47,452 nt of DNA from Caloranaerobacter sp. TR13 (GCF_001316435.1 NZ_JXLL01000015.1:1-47452); one strand, 5' to 3'; shown: positions 28,023 to 36,639, numbered from the stretch's first letter. Program-made: numbers and translations. Notes: generated by a model not told the origin, from the sequence alone.

Positions 28023-28132
28023 TTGTCGCTCGCTTTTCGTCATTCAATATTCGAAAAGCAAATAGCGAACTACGAATAGCCAGTTAATTTTATATTCCTG
28101 TCCTCTGTACTCTGTCATCTGTTCTCTTTTCT
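28023..28132. repeat. Tandem degenerate heptanucleotide repeats
   Basis: Two blocks of seven-base units in constant phase. Block 1 (28023-28085) has nine units drifting from TCG-starting words (28030, 28037, 28051) to GCGAACT (28065) and ACGAATA (28072). Block 2 (28098-28132) has five units of the CTGTNNT type (CTGTCCT 28098, CTGTACT 28105, CTGTCAT 28112, CTGTTCT 28119). They lie between the pheS promoter and the T-box, so they would be transcribed in the leader. Confidence 0.75.
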
Positions 28133-28145
28133 TAGTACCTAATTC

Positions 28146-28175
28146 ATTATATCATCTCATTAATGTATATAACAA
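28146..28175 (-). promoter_or_regulatory. Promoter of the pheST T-box transcript
   Basis: Minus-strand -35 TTGTTA (28170-28175), 18-base spacer, -10 TATAAT (28146-28151) with extended TGa. Start expected near 28139, about 130 bases before T-box Stem I; the gap holds the heptad repeats. Confidence 0.65.
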
Positions 28176-28192
28176 GAAGATAAATTTCAAGT

Positions 28193-28999
28193 CTATAAGG
28201 CTTTTCTTTGCCTGTAAGTTTCATACATTATAACTCCAGATGCTATAGCAGCATTTAAAGATTCTGTTCTTTTCTCTATCGGTATTTTAATTTTATAATC
28301 TGATAATTCGATAGCTTTCTTTGAAACTCCAGACGCCTCATTTCCAATAATCAGCGCAAAATCTTGTGTTAAATCTATATCATAACAAAACTTTTGGGTA
28401 TCTAATGTAGTAGCCATTATTTTGATACCTTTATCTTTTAATTTTGTTATAACTTTTTCAATGCTACCTTCATATGATATAGGCAAATGAAATAATGAAC
28501 CCATTGTAGACCTAATCGTCTTAGGATTAAATATATCAACACAACCACTTGTCAATACAATACCATTAGCCCCAAAAGCATCGGCTGTTCTGATTATTGT
28601 ACCTAGATTGCCTGGATCTTGTATTTTATCCAATATTATAATAAAGTTTCCTTCTTTAACAAAAATATTATCTAAATTTACCAAATTAAATTCTATTATA
28701 GCTATAATACCTTGAGGATTCTCTGTATCTGAAATAGTTTTTAATATCTTCTCTGTTATTTTAAACAATCTATATCCTTTTTTATTTATCAAATTAAACA
28801 ATTGTTGTCCTGCAAAAGTATCAAATATCGCCTCTGTATATAAAATCGAATCAATTTTAACATCAGATTTAACAGCCTCTTCTACTGCTCTTACACCTTC
28901 AACAAAAAATTTTCTCTGCTTCCATCTATCTTTTTTCTTATGAAGCGCTTTAATACTCTTAATCAGTGGATTTGACATACTTGTTATATTAGCTTCCAT
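28193..28999 (-). CDS. TrmH/SpoU-family RNA methyltransferase
   Basis: 268 aa. The N-terminal substrate-binding domain (NPLIKSIKALHKKKDRWKQR) is followed by the knotted SPOUT core: motif 1 KIQDPGNLGTIIRTADAFGA, motif 2 LIIGNEASGVSKK, motif 3 IPIEKRTESLNAAIASGVIM. These enzymes 2'-O-methylate rRNA or tRNA using SAM; the target is not assignable. It lies 14 bases after trkA, upstream of the pheS promoter, in an order (rRNA methylase, pheST) often seen in Firmicutes. Ribosome binding site TGAGGTG. Confidence 0.92.
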   Translation of the reverse strand: MEANITSMSNPLIKSIKALHKKKDRWKQRKFFVEGVRAVEEAVKSDVKIDSILYTEAIFDTFAGQQLFNLINKKGYRLFKITEKILKTISDTENPQGIIAIIEFNLVNLDNIFVKEGNFIIILDKIQDPGNLGTIIRTADAFGANGIVLTSGCVDIFNPKTIRSTMGSLFHLPISYEGSIEKVITKLKDKGIKIMATTLDTQKFCYDIDLTQDFALIIGNEASGVSKKAIELSDYKIKIPIEKRTESLNAAIASGVIMYETYRQRKAL

Positions 29000-29012
29000 G
29001 AAAACACCTCAA

Positions 29013-29663
29013 CTAGCTCTTCTTCTCTAGTTTTCTTAAGTCATCATTATTTCCAATTACAATCAGAATATCATCTGCATTAATCACGTCGTCTGCATAA
29101 GGAGAAATATTAATCTCTTTACCACGCTTAATTGCCATAACGTTAATTCCATATCTTGTTGGTAGTTTTAATTCTCTTAATGTCTTTCCTGCCCATTCTT
29201 CCATAGTAGCAATTTCTACTATACTGTAATCTGGAGCTAGCTCTATATAATCAAGTATATTAGATGAAACTAGATTATGAGCAACTCTAACCCCCATATC
29301 CCTTTCTGGGAAAATAACTCTATCAGCACCTATTTTGTAAAGCACTTTACCATGTAGTTCACCCTGAGCCTTTGCTATTACTTTCTTTATACCTAGCTCT
29401 TTTGCAATAAGCGTTGCCATTATTGATGCCTGTATATCTGAACCAATACTTACAATTGCCACATCAAAATTTCTTAGACCTAATGTTCTTAATGCATGCT
29501 CATCTATTGCATCAGCTTGAACTGCATGAGTTACAGAATCGGATATTTCTTGAATTCTCTCTTCACTTTTATCGATTGCAAGTACATCATATCCTAGATT
29601 ATAAAGAGTTTTAGCCACACTAGCTCCAAATCTACCACAACCTATAACTACAAATTGTCTCAT
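29013..29663 (-). CDS. trkA: Potassium uptake regulatory subunit TrkA/KtrA
   Basis: About 216 aa. N-terminal RCK Rossmann domain (FVVIGCGRFGASVAKTLYNL, acidic end of beta-2 in VLAIDKSEERI) and a C-terminal RCK-C domain (residues about 140-216). This cytoplasmic ring binds nucleotides (ATP/ADP or NAD) and gates TrkH. One RCK unit makes it KtrA-like rather than the two-unit TrkA of enterobacteria. The frame opens at GTG 29672, too close to AAGG; ATG 29663 gives the family start MRQFVVIGCG. It follows trkH by about 16 bases. Confidence 0.93.
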   Translation of the reverse strand: MRQFVVIGCGRFGASVAKTLYNLGYDVLAIDKSEERIQEISDSVTHAVQADAIDEHALRTLGLRNFDVAIVSIGSDIQASIMATLIAKELGIKKVIAKAQGELHGKVLYKIGADRVIFPERDMGVRVAHNLVSSNILDYIELAPDYSIVEIATMEEWAGKTLRELKLPTRYGINVMAIKRGKEINISPYADDVINADDILIVIGNNDDLRKLEKKS

Positions 29664-29678
29664 GTTTTTCACACCTTC

Positions 29679-31037
29679 CTAACCTACCAAAATCCTCTCT
29701 TCTGGATATCTATAAGTTCCCTTATATTCTCTTTGTTTCTTTGCAAAGGCAAACGCCATCGTAAGTGGTCCTACTCTACCTGCAAACATTGTAAGAGTAA
29801 TAATTAGTCTTCCTAGCACCGATAAATTTGGTGTAAGTCCCCTGCTTAAACCTACTGTTCCAAAAGCTGAAGTCGTTTCAAAGAATATATCTAAAAATGA
29901 TGCTTCTTTCTCTGTTAATGATAATATCATAGTTACAAAAATAATTAAAGCTAAGCCTATACCTACAACAGCCAATGCTCTGTAAACTAAATTGTGTGGT
30001 ATTCTCTTTCTATAAACCTCAACATCATTAGTACCTTTTATTACAGAAATTATAGCTAATACTATTGCACCAACTGTAGTTGTTTTAATTCCTCCAGCAG
30101 TAGAACCTGGAGACCCACCTATAAACATCAATATTATTGTCAAGAAAGCTGTAGTATTAGTAACTGCTGCTGTATCAATACTATTGAATCCAGCTGTTCT
30201 AGGTGTCATAGCTTGAAAAGCTGAAGCCAATATTTTACCTTTAAAGCTCAACTTACCTAATGTAGCAGGATTGTTATATTCAACTATGAATATAACTAGA
30301 AAACTAAATACTAACAATAAAGCTGAAATAATTAAAACTAACTTAGTATGTAATGAAAACTTCTTAAACTTTTTATTCTGCGAAATATCCATATATACTG
30401 TATAACCTAAACCACCAACTATTACTAGAAAAATAATAGTTAGATTAACAATAACGTCATCTACAAAAGGTACCATACTTTCTCCAATCAAATCAAAACC
30501 TGCATTACAAAATGCTGATATTGAATGGAATATCGAAAACCCTACTCCTTTGGCAAAACCATATGTTGGAATAAATCTAATTGATAAAAGTAGCGCTCCA
30601 ACACCTTCAATCATTATTGTCGATATTATTACATATCTAGTCAATTTTACAAGCCCTGATAATGTAAACTGATTTAACTCTTCTTGTATTATAAGTCTTT
30701 CTTTAAGGGTTATTTTTCTACCTAGCAACAAAGCTACTAAAGTAGCTAGAGTCATGAAACCTAAACCACCAATTTGCAATAATATCAATATAACTACTTT
30801 ACCAAATATGGTCCAGTGAGTAGCAGTATTCACAACTACTAACCCTGTAACACAAACAGCTGAAGCTGCTGTAAATAAAGCATTTACAAATCCGATACTC
30901 TTACCATCCTGTGATGCAATTGGCAGATTAAGTAACGTTGCACCGATTAATATCAATCCTGCAAAGCCTAAAACTAGAACTTGAGCGGGATTAAGTTTAA
31001 GTTGATTCAATCGACGTCTTAGCTCTATTGTAATCAT
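29679..31037 (-). CDS. trkH: Potassium transporter membrane subunit TrkH/KtrB
   Basis: 452 aa, four repeated M1-P-M2 units. The selectivity-filter glycines are visible in SAVCVTGLV, SAFCNAGFDL, GGSPGSTAGGIKT and SAFGTVGLSRGL. The length fits KtrB. With the downstream RCK subunit it forms a K+ (possibly Na+-coupled) uptake system in the membrane. ATG 31037 sits very close to AGGGG, so the precise start is uncertain, although no better one is seen. Tandem TATAAT-like boxes occur about 45-60 bases upstream. Confidence 0.94.
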   Translation of the reverse strand: MITIELRRRLNQLKLNPAQVLVLGFAGLILIGATLLNLPIASQDGKSIGFVNALFTAASAVCVTGLVVVNTATHWTIFGKVVILILLQIGGLGFMTLATLVALLLGRKITLKERLIIQEELNQFTLSGLVKLTRYVIISTIMIEGVGALLLSIRFIPTYGFAKGVGFSIFHSISAFCNAGFDLIGESMVPFVDDVIVNLTIIFLVIVGGLGYTVYMDISQNKKFKKFSLHTKLVLIISALLLVFSFLVIFIVEYNNPATLGKLSFKGKILASAFQAMTPRTAGFNSIDTAAVTNTTAFLTIILMFIGGSPGSTAGGIKTTTVGAIVLAIISVIKGTNDVEVYRKRIPHNLVYRALAVVGIGLALIIFVTMILSLTEKEASFLDIFFETTSAFGTVGLSRGLTPNLSVLGRLIITLTMFAGRVGPLTMAFAFAKKQREYKGTYRYPEERILVG

Positions 31038-31113
31038 CCCCTAGTAAATATAATTGTGTATTATTACAACTTAAATTATTTTTATTATACCATTATATAC
31101 CTATTAATAAAAG

Positions 31114-31157
31114 TTATGTTTGAAAAAATAAAAGTCCCGTAACCGGAACTTTTATTT
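31114..31157 (-). terminator. Terminator of infC-rpmI-rplT
   Basis: AAATAAAAGT (31126-31135) pairs with ACTTTTATTT (31148-31157). A GC core at the tip includes a G-U pair. The minus-strand tail is T-rich, just after the rplT stop. Confidence 0.8.
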
Positions 31158-31162
31158 CTATA

Positions 31163-31519
31163 TTAGCTTAAACTACTTTTTGCAACTTCAACAAGTTTTT
31201 TGAATCCTTCTGGATCGTGTATAGCCATTTCTGATAACATTTTTCTATTTATTTCTATATTAGCTCTTTTAAGTCCATTTATAAATCTGCTGTATGACAT
31301 TCCATTTAGTCTAGCAGCAGCATTTATTCTACTTATCCAAAGCTTTCTAAAATCTCTCTTTCTTAATTTTCTACCTACATAAGCAAATCTAAGTGATCTC
31401 ATTACAGCTTCATTAGCTGGTCTGAACTGTTTGCTTTTTGCTCCATAATAACCTTTTGCAAGTTTCAATATCTTTTTATGCTTTTTTCTAGCATTTAATG
31501 CTTTTTTTACCCTTGCCAT
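31163..31519 (-). CDS. rplT: Ribosomal protein L20 (bL20)
   Basis: 118 aa, full length. Basic N-terminal tail ([20 protein letters not shown]) and core [20 protein letters not shown]. It binds 23S rRNA during 50S assembly. In Firmicutes L20 also represses its own operon by binding the infC leader, which fits the attenuator at 32310-32436. Ribosome binding site AAAGGAGGT. Last gene of infC-rpmI-rplT. Confidence 0.98.
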   Translation of the reverse strand: MARVKKALNARKKHKKILKLAKGYYGAKSKQFRPANEAVMRSLRFAYVGRKLRKRDFRKLWISRINAAARLNGMSYSRFINGLKRANIEINRKMLSEMAIHDPEGFKKLVEVAKSSLS

Positions 31520-31551
31520 TCTATGCTACCTCCTTTACGTATATCATCATT

Positions 31552-31746
31552 TTAGTATGGTAGTAACTTACCAACTCTCTTATAATCAGCTGCACTAACT
31601 AGTGAAGACTTTCTAAGATTTCTCTTTCTCTTTGAAGTCTTTTTAGTTAATATATGGCTCTTATAAGCCTTATATCTTTTAAGTTGTCCTTTGCCTGTTT
31701 TCTTAAATCTTTTAGCAGCGCCTCTATGAGTTTTCATTTTTGGCAT
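31552..31746 (-). CDS. rpmI: Ribosomal protein L35 (bL35)
   Basis: 64 aa, complete, very basic. Start [20 protein letters not shown] and the [20 protein letters not shown] end are the L35 signature. It is a 50S subunit component. It lies 22 bases after infC and 32 before rplT in the conserved operon order. Confidence 0.98.
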   Translation of the reverse strand: MPKMKTHRGAAKRFKKTGKGQLKRYKAYKSHILTKKTSKRKRNLRKSSLVSAADYKRVGKLLPY

Positions 31747-31768
31747 CTCAATTCCTCCCCTCAGTTAA

Positions 31769-32275
31769 TTAATTTATAGGACTTAAAATCATAGTCATAT
31801 TTCTTCCTTCAAGTTTAGGTTTTTTATCTATATTTCCTGCTTCTTTTGTTAATTCAGCAAACTTAATTAAAACTTCTTCACCTTTATCAGTATAACCTAA
31901 TTCTCTACCTCTGAATCTCACTGTTACTTTAACTCTATCACCATTGTTTAAGAATTTAATAGCCTTTTTAGCTTTTACGTTCAAATCATGTTCTTCAATA
32001 TTAGGTGTTAATCTAATCTCCTTAACATTAATCACCTTTTGATTTTTCTTCGCTTCTTTAGCTTTTTTAGCTTGCTCATACTTGTACTTGCCATAATCCA
32101 TTATGCGGCATACTGGTGGATTTGCATTAGGTGCAACCTTAACCAAGTCAAGTTTTCTTTCTCTTGCTATTTGCTGCGCTTTCTTTACTGGCATTACCCC
32201 TAACTGACCACCATCTACGTCTATTAATCTTACTTCCTTATCCCTGATTTGTTCATTAATTTGAAGTTCTTTAAT
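31769..32275 (-). CDS. infC: Translation initiation factor IF-3 with AUU start
   Basis: 168 aa. The N-terminal domain (QINEQIRDKEVRLIDVDGGQ), linker and C-terminal domain (KEIRLTPNIEEHDLNVK; VTVRFRGRELGYTDKGEEVL) are all present. IF-3 binds the 30S subunit and rejects non-standard start codons. The first ATG in frame (32194) would cut off the conserved N-terminus. Upstream, AGGAGG is followed nine bases later by ATT at 32273-32275 in frame, giving the expected length. The AUU start allows IF-3 to limit its own synthesis, as known in E. coli. Confidence 0.95.
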   Translation of the reverse strand: MKELQINEQIRDKEVRLIDVDGGQLGVMPVKKAQQIARERKLDLVKVAPNANPPVCRIMDYGKYKYEQAKKAKEAKKNQKVINVKEIRLTPNIEEHDLNVKAKKAIKFLNNGDRVKVTVRFRGRELGYTDKGEEVLIKFAELTKEAGNIDKKPKLEGRNMTMILSPIN

Positions 32276-32309
32276 ATTAGGACACCTCCTGGTATTTTTT
32301 CCTTATAAT

Positions 32310-32436
32310 ATATAAAAGCGGATAGTAAAATACACTATCCGCCTAAAATGCATAAGTAAAGTACAACTTTGCCATAATTAACCCTATAAGCCGAGCCATA
32401 GGGTGAGAAGCGGATAGCTTCTACTTTATTTTGCTC
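32310..32436 (-). promoter_or_regulatory. L20-type attenuator leader of infC-rpmI-rplT
   Basis: The leader RNA has three related arms: CUAUCCGC (32410-32417), GCGGAUAG (32335-32342) and CUAUCCGC (32318-32325), the last followed by UUUUAUAU. The middle arm can pair with the third (terminator) or with the first (antiterminator). Position before infC and this logic match the Firmicutes L20 leader, in which L20 favours termination. Family assignment is from context. Confidence 0.75.
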
Positions 32437-32442
32437 CAGTAC

Positions 32443-32471
32443 ATTATATTCTAAAACATCCATTTTGTCAA
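32443..32471 (-). promoter_or_regulatory. Consensus SigA promoter of infC operon
   Basis: Minus-strand TTGACA (32466-32471), 17-base spacer, TATAAT (32443-32448): perfect consensus. Start near 32436. Confidence 0.9.
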
Positions 32472-32792
32472 TAATTTATTATATAAATTTTGTGATTACT
32501 TATAATCCATTTTTATAGTCCAGCATTATACATGTCAATACCTCGCTAGATTGCTGTTTAATCCTTAGGATCATCAAAACAGCTATCAAACCCATCTGAT
32601 CTAACTGTACCACTAAAAACTTGAACTAGTCTAGCAACTGATTTTAAGTGAACTGGCTAAAACCTATTGATTTTCCTGTATAATTATGCAGGAATTTAAT
32701 TTCAAACAGTGTTTTCTTTTAATCAATACTACTGGCCTCATATGTGCTATAAGTCTTATTACACACTACGTATTTATATAATAACTTAACCT
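32472..32792. other. Gene-free stretch with possible coding relic
   Basis: No complete gene. On the minus strand a stop-free run (32561-32656) reads LKSVARLVQVFSGTVRSDGF and continues to a stop at 32558-32560. It is preceded by a stop codon (32657-32659), and a second frame just upstream reads FEIKFLHNYTGKSIGFSQFT. The two could be pieces of one decayed, frameshifted gene. No family recognised. Confidence 0.3.
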
Positions 32793-33059
32793 CTAACTTT
32801 CATTAACTCTAATAATAAGGCTCCTAAGCTCTTCTATATCTTGTTTTGCTACAGCTTTTAAATAAGTTTTCAAAATATTTATATCTTTTTCATTTTTAAT
32901 AGCTGTTGTTATCTTCTGATCATTTACATTTATTTCATCTAATACTTCAACTAATACTTCTGCAACTATTTCACAAGCTTTTCGATTCACTTTTTCTCTA
33001 TATTTTTTCTTTATAGCAATAATGGCTGCTGTTGACATATTAATACAAGCACCACCCAT
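32793..33059 (-). CDS. Small hypothetical protein
   Basis: 81-88 aa depending on start (ATG 33059 or ATG 33038), both with weak ribosome binding sites. Helical, with MSTAAIIAIKKKYREKVNRK and a lysine/glutamate-rich remainder. No signal peptide or known motif. It lies 49 bases after pepV in the same direction, so it may be transcribed with it. Real coding status is moderately likely because the frame is clean and its composition resembles its neighbours. Confidence 0.5.
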   Translation of the reverse strand: MGGACINMSTAAIIAIKKKYREKVNRKACEIVAEVLVEVLDEINVNDQKITTAIKNEKDINILKTYLKAVAKQDIEELRSLIIRVNES

Positions 33060-33107
33060 ACATCATCTTGAAAAATTAATAATATTAGCCAATAAATCAG
33101 CAACAAA

Positions 33108-34508
33108 TTATCTAGCAAGCTCATATAAAGCTTTTGCATATAATTTTGTTATTTTAATCAAATCATCTATAGCTATATATTCATCTTTTTGATGAGCTAA
33201 TTCTTCTTGACCAGGGAATAATGGTCCAAATGCCACAACATTTTTCATAGCTCTTGCATAAGTTCCCCCACCTATTGTTATAGGCTTACTTTCATGGTCA
33301 CCAGTAACTTTCCTATACACACTCATTAATTTTTGAACAAGTGCATCTTCACTTGGAACATATATAGGTGGTAAATGTTCTATATGTACTATTTTTACTC
33401 CTGTACCTTTCAATTCTTCCTCCATTCCCTTATAAACATCTTCACTCTTATATTCTATCGGATATCTTATATTCACTGAAACTTTAACCTCATCTTCATT
33501 CATATTTATAACACCAACATTAAATACTAATTTACCAGACACACTATCTTCAAATCCACAGCCTATAGATTGACCATTATATTCCATACCTATTTTTTTA
33601 TTGTATAACTTAACAAATTCACTTGCATCACAACCACATTCAACTACTTCTCCTAAAAATGCAATTAACTGAGAAATAGCGTTTTTCCCTGCCTGTGGAG
33701 TACTACCATGTGCCGATATACCATAAGACTTAATTAATACCTGCTTTCCTTTATCATCTAATGAAAGTTTGTATCCTGTTTTTTCAACAAATTTGTCAAA
33801 TTTTTCTTTAACAAAAGCTTTCTTTTCATCAGCTACTTCAAGCATTGCCTCACAGTAATCTGGAACCATATTAGGTCTATTACCACCTTTAATATAGTTT
33901 ATCTTAACTGCACAATTACATTTCTTTTCAAACTTTTTCTCAATATTAAAAATTAATATACCCATTTCACCATGTATAACTGGAAAGTCTGCATCTGGTG
34001 TAAAAGCTAAATCTGGAGCCTTTACTTTCTTAAGATAATAATTAATACCACCCCATCCAGATTCTTCATTAGTTCCAAATATTATCCTGATTTTTTTATT
34101 AAGTTTAGCTCCCGACTCTTTTATAGACTTCATAGCATATAAAGCAGCTACTGTAGGTCCCTTATCATCAATAGCACCTCTACCATATATTTTTCCGCCA
34201 TGTATTTCAGCAGCATAAGGTGGATAAGTCCAGCCATCACCTTCTGGAACAACATCTAAATGTACTAATACTCCTACAACTTCGTCTCCTTCTCCTAAAT
34301 CTGCATGTCCTGCATATCCATCAACATTTAAAGTTTTAAAACCCATATTTTCAGCTAATTTCAATGCATATTCAAGTGCTTCATTTGGACCTTCGCCAAA
34401 TGGCATATCTGGCTTTGGCTCACCCTCAACACTCTTTATTCTTATAAGTTCTTGAGTCGATTTAATAATGTCATCTTTGTAACTATCTATTATTTTTTCA
34501 AAATCCAT
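33108..34508 (-). CDS. pepV: Dipeptidase PepV (M20 metallopeptidase)
   Basis: About 466 aa. Zinc ligands are seen in VLVHLDVVPEGDGW (His), GRGAIDDKGPTVAAL (bridging Asp), FGTNEESGWGG (catalytic Glu pair) and FTPDADFPVIHGE; the last His is in the C-terminal IGGGTYARAM/ELAHQKDE region. It hydrolyses dipeptides and some tripeptides in the cytoplasm. The frame opens at ATG 34535, but AAAGGAGG inside it serves ATG 34508. It lies a few genes from the OPT peptide transporter, which could supply its substrates. Confidence 0.94.
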   Translation of the reverse strand: MDFEKIIDSYKDDIIKSTQELIRIKSVEGEPKPDMPFGEGPNEALEYALKLAENMGFKTLNVDGYAGHADLGEGDEVVGVLVHLDVVPEGDGWTYPPYAAEIHGGKIYGRGAIDDKGPTVAALYAMKSIKESGAKLNKKIRIIFGTNEESGWGGINYYLKKVKAPDLAFTPDADFPVIHGEMGILIFNIEKKFEKKCNCAVKINYIKGGNRPNMVPDYCEAMLEVADEKKAFVKEKFDKFVEKTGYKLSLDDKGKQVLIKSYGISAHGSTPQAGKNAISQLIAFLGEVVECGCDASEFVKLYNKKIGMEYNGQSIGCGFEDSVSGKLVFNVGVINMNEDEVKVSVNIRYPIEYKSEDVYKGMEEELKGTGVKIVHIEHLPPIYVPSEDALVQKLMSVYRKVTGDHESKPITIGGGTYARAMKNVVAFGPLFPGQEELAHQKDEYIAIDDLIKITKLYAKALYELAR

Positions 34509-34710
34509 AACAAAGCCTCCTTTTTTAAAATTCAAATTTGAAATTTAATACAGTTATTATAACTATTCTATGTACTATTTATTTTTCCTCTATAACTTAT
34601 ATATCTATTAAATATTACATATGCATTTGGTTAAACTAATAATAAAACTAAAAGTAATAAATCAAATGATATGACTAAAAAATATTACATTAATAAAGGG
34701 TGGTTCTATA

Positions 34711-36270
34711 TTGAAAAAGAGAATAGTATTTGCATTAACTATAATCAGTCTAACAGTATCTACACTTTTACTTCATGCTAAATATTTAACTTTTTTATCA
34801 CTCAATAACTTTACATTAGGTGATAGTTTCCTTATTTGGACCATATCCTTATGTTTATTAATATATTATCTAAAACTAGACAGTAAACCGCAGCTAGTTC
34901 CTGCAGCTATTACTAGTGAAAAGAAAAAAAAGGAAGATGGCTCAAAAGATAATAATAAACCAAGAGTCTCATTTAATGATGTTGCAGGATTAGATGAGAT
35001 AAAAGAAGAACTTCAGGAAGTTATAGATTTTATCAATAACTCTGAAAAATATAACAAAATGGGAGCTAAAATTCCAAACGGTATACTTTTTTATGGACCA
35101 CCTGGTACTGGTAAAACTCTTCTAGCTAAAGCCGTAGCAGGTGAAACTAATTCATCTTTTTTCTATGCTAGTGGCTCAGAATTCGTAGAAAAATATGTAG
35201 GTGTCGGAGCCAAAAGGATAAGAACTTTATTTGAAAAAGCAAGAAAAGAAGCTCCTAGTATAATATTTATTGATGAAATCGATGCAATAGGTTCAAAAAG
35301 AAACATAGACAGTAATAACGAAAAAGACCAAACATTAAATCAGTTGCTAATTGAAATGGATGGTTTTAATAAAAATCAGACCATTATAGTAATCGGTGCA
35401 ACAAATAGGCTTGATTTATTAGATGAAGCCCTACTTAGACCAGGAAGATTCGATAGGCATATATATGTCGGCAACCCTAATGTAAGAGCTAGAGAAGAAA
35501 TTTTAAAGGTTCACACAAAAAATAAACCTTTAGACTCAAGTGTTAAAATTGAAGAAATAGCAAAGAAAACACATGGATTTTCAGGGGCTCAATTAGCTAA
35601 TATAGCTAATGAAGCTGCTATAATAGCTGTAAGGAAGAATAAAAATCTAATAGACATTGAAGATTTTAACTCTGCTATAGAAAGAGTAATTGCGGGATTA
35701 GAGCTAAAGCATCCATCTATTTTATCCAAAGAAAAAAATATAGTTGCTCACCACGAAGCAGGTCATGCGCTTATAGGTAAACTGCTTAAAGTTGATATGA
35801 TCCAAAAAATTTCTATAGTACCTAGAGGTAAAGCTTTAGGATATGTACTAAAATTCCCCAATGAGGATAGGTATCTACACACAAAAAAAGAACTCATTTC
35901 TAAAATTATGGTTCTTTTAGGGGGAAGAGCCGCTGAAGAAATAATATTTAGTGAAATAACGACTGGTGCAAAAGATGACTTAGCTAAGGCCACTGAAATC
36001 GCTGAAGAAATGGTGTGCAGCTACGGTATGAGTTCATTAGGAAATATAGCCATTAAAGAACAATATATAAAATATAACATAGAAAAAATAGAAAAAGAAA
36101 TAAAAATGATAATAGATGATTGCTATAAAAAAACTTTAGACCTAATTGAAGAAAATAAAATAATCCTCATAGATATCGCAAATTATCTTCTTGAATACGA
36201 AACAATTGAAGGTAGTGAATTAGATAACATATTTTCTAAGTATAAAGTTCCTCTAAAAACTGCCACTTAA
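34711..36270 (+). CDS. Short FtsH-like AAA+ zinc protease
   Basis: 519 aa. Two membrane helices (residues about 4-22 and 40-54) are separated by only some 17 residues. The AAA+ domain follows: Walker A GPPGTGKT, pore-loop SEFVEKYVGVGA, Walker B IIFIDEIDAIG, second region of homology TNRLDLLDEALLRPGRFDRH. The M41 protease has HHEAGH and third ligand region TTGAKDDLAKATEIAEEM. All catalytic residues are present, so it should be active, but the extracytoplasmic domain of standard FtsH (610-650 aa) is almost missing. TTG 34711 has ribosome binding site AAAGGGTGG. Probably a paralogue of a full-size FtsH elsewhere. Confidence 0.9.
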   Translation: MKKRIVFALTIISLTVSTLLLHAKYLTFLSLNNFTLGDSFLIWTISLCLLIYYLKLDSKPQLVPAAITSEKKKKEDGSKDNNKPRVSFNDVAGLDEIKEELQEVIDFINNSEKYNKMGAKIPNGILFYGPPGTGKTLLAKAVAGETNSSFFYASGSEFVEKYVGVGAKRIRTLFEKARKEAPSIIFIDEIDAIGSKRNIDSNNEKDQTLNQLLIEMDGFNKNQTIIVIGATNRLDLLDEALLRPGRFDRHIYVGNPNVRAREEILKVHTKNKPLDSSVKIEEIAKKTHGFSGAQLANIANEAAIIAVRKNKNLIDIEDFNSAIERVIAGLELKHPSILSKEKNIVAHHEAGHALIGKLLKVDMIQKISIVPRGKALGYVLKFPNEDRYLHTKKELISKIMVLLGGRAAEEIIFSEITTGAKDDLAKATEIAEEMVCSYGMSSLGNIAIKEQYIKYNIEKIEKEIKMIIDDCYKKTLDLIEENKIILIDIANYLLEYETIEGSELDNIFSKYKVPLKTAT

Positions 36271-36296
36271 TGCCATTAATTTGTGGCATTTTTTTC
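36269..36296 (+). terminator. Terminator after the FtsH-like gene
   Basis: AATGCCA (36269-36275) pairs with TGGCATT (36284-36290), followed by a T run to 36295. It overlaps the end of the converging small gene. Confidence 0.8.
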
Positions 36297-36638
36297 TTTT
36301 AAATAATATTTTTTAGGTTTACTTTTATAATCAATCTCTAACATACCCTTTCTAACCATTTCTTGTAATAAAGACTTAGTAAAAACTTCTGTATTCTTTA
36401 TTATAAGCTTTCTTTTACTACCAAAATTCGAGACCTTAAGATTAGATAATATATTTCCTAATTCCTTTTTAGTCATTGCGCCATTTCTTCTTAAAGCATT
36501 TATTACTTTTCTTTGAGCTTTTTTAGTCAATTTAATTTTTAATTCTGTATCTATCCTCTGTTCTTTCACATATCCCCATGAATAAACAAACATTGTTGCT
36601 AAAGCAAAAAATATAATTCCTAATATATAAATAATCAT
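36276..36638 (-). CDS. Small membrane-anchored protein, possible winged helix
   Basis: 120 aa. One N-terminal membrane helix (IIYILGIIFFALATMFVYSW) is followed by a basic cytoplasmic domain. Residues about 38-105 (KKAQRKVINALRRNGAMTKK and a second helix pair ending MVRKGMLEIDYKSKPKKYYL) look like a winged-helix fold with a beta wing. No family recognised. It follows the PqqD-like gene by one base, so the two are coupled. It may be a membrane-tethered adaptor or DNA-binding protein; both are inference. Confidence 0.7.
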   Translation of the reverse strand: MIIYILGIIFFALATMFVYSWGYVKEQRIDTELKIKLTKKAQRKVINALRRNGAMTKKELGNILSNLKVSNFGSKRKLIIKNTEVFTKSLLQEMVRKGMLEIDYKSKPKKYYLKEKNATN

Positions 36639-36639
36639 A

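Noticed and set aside
28023-28132. CRISPR array
   Set aside because: Units are seven bases, contiguous and degenerate, with no spacers and no cas genes in the window.
31769-32194. infC starting at the first ATG (141 aa)
   Set aside because: It would lack the conserved IF-3 N-terminal segment; the in-frame AUU at 32275 with AGGAGG upstream restores it.
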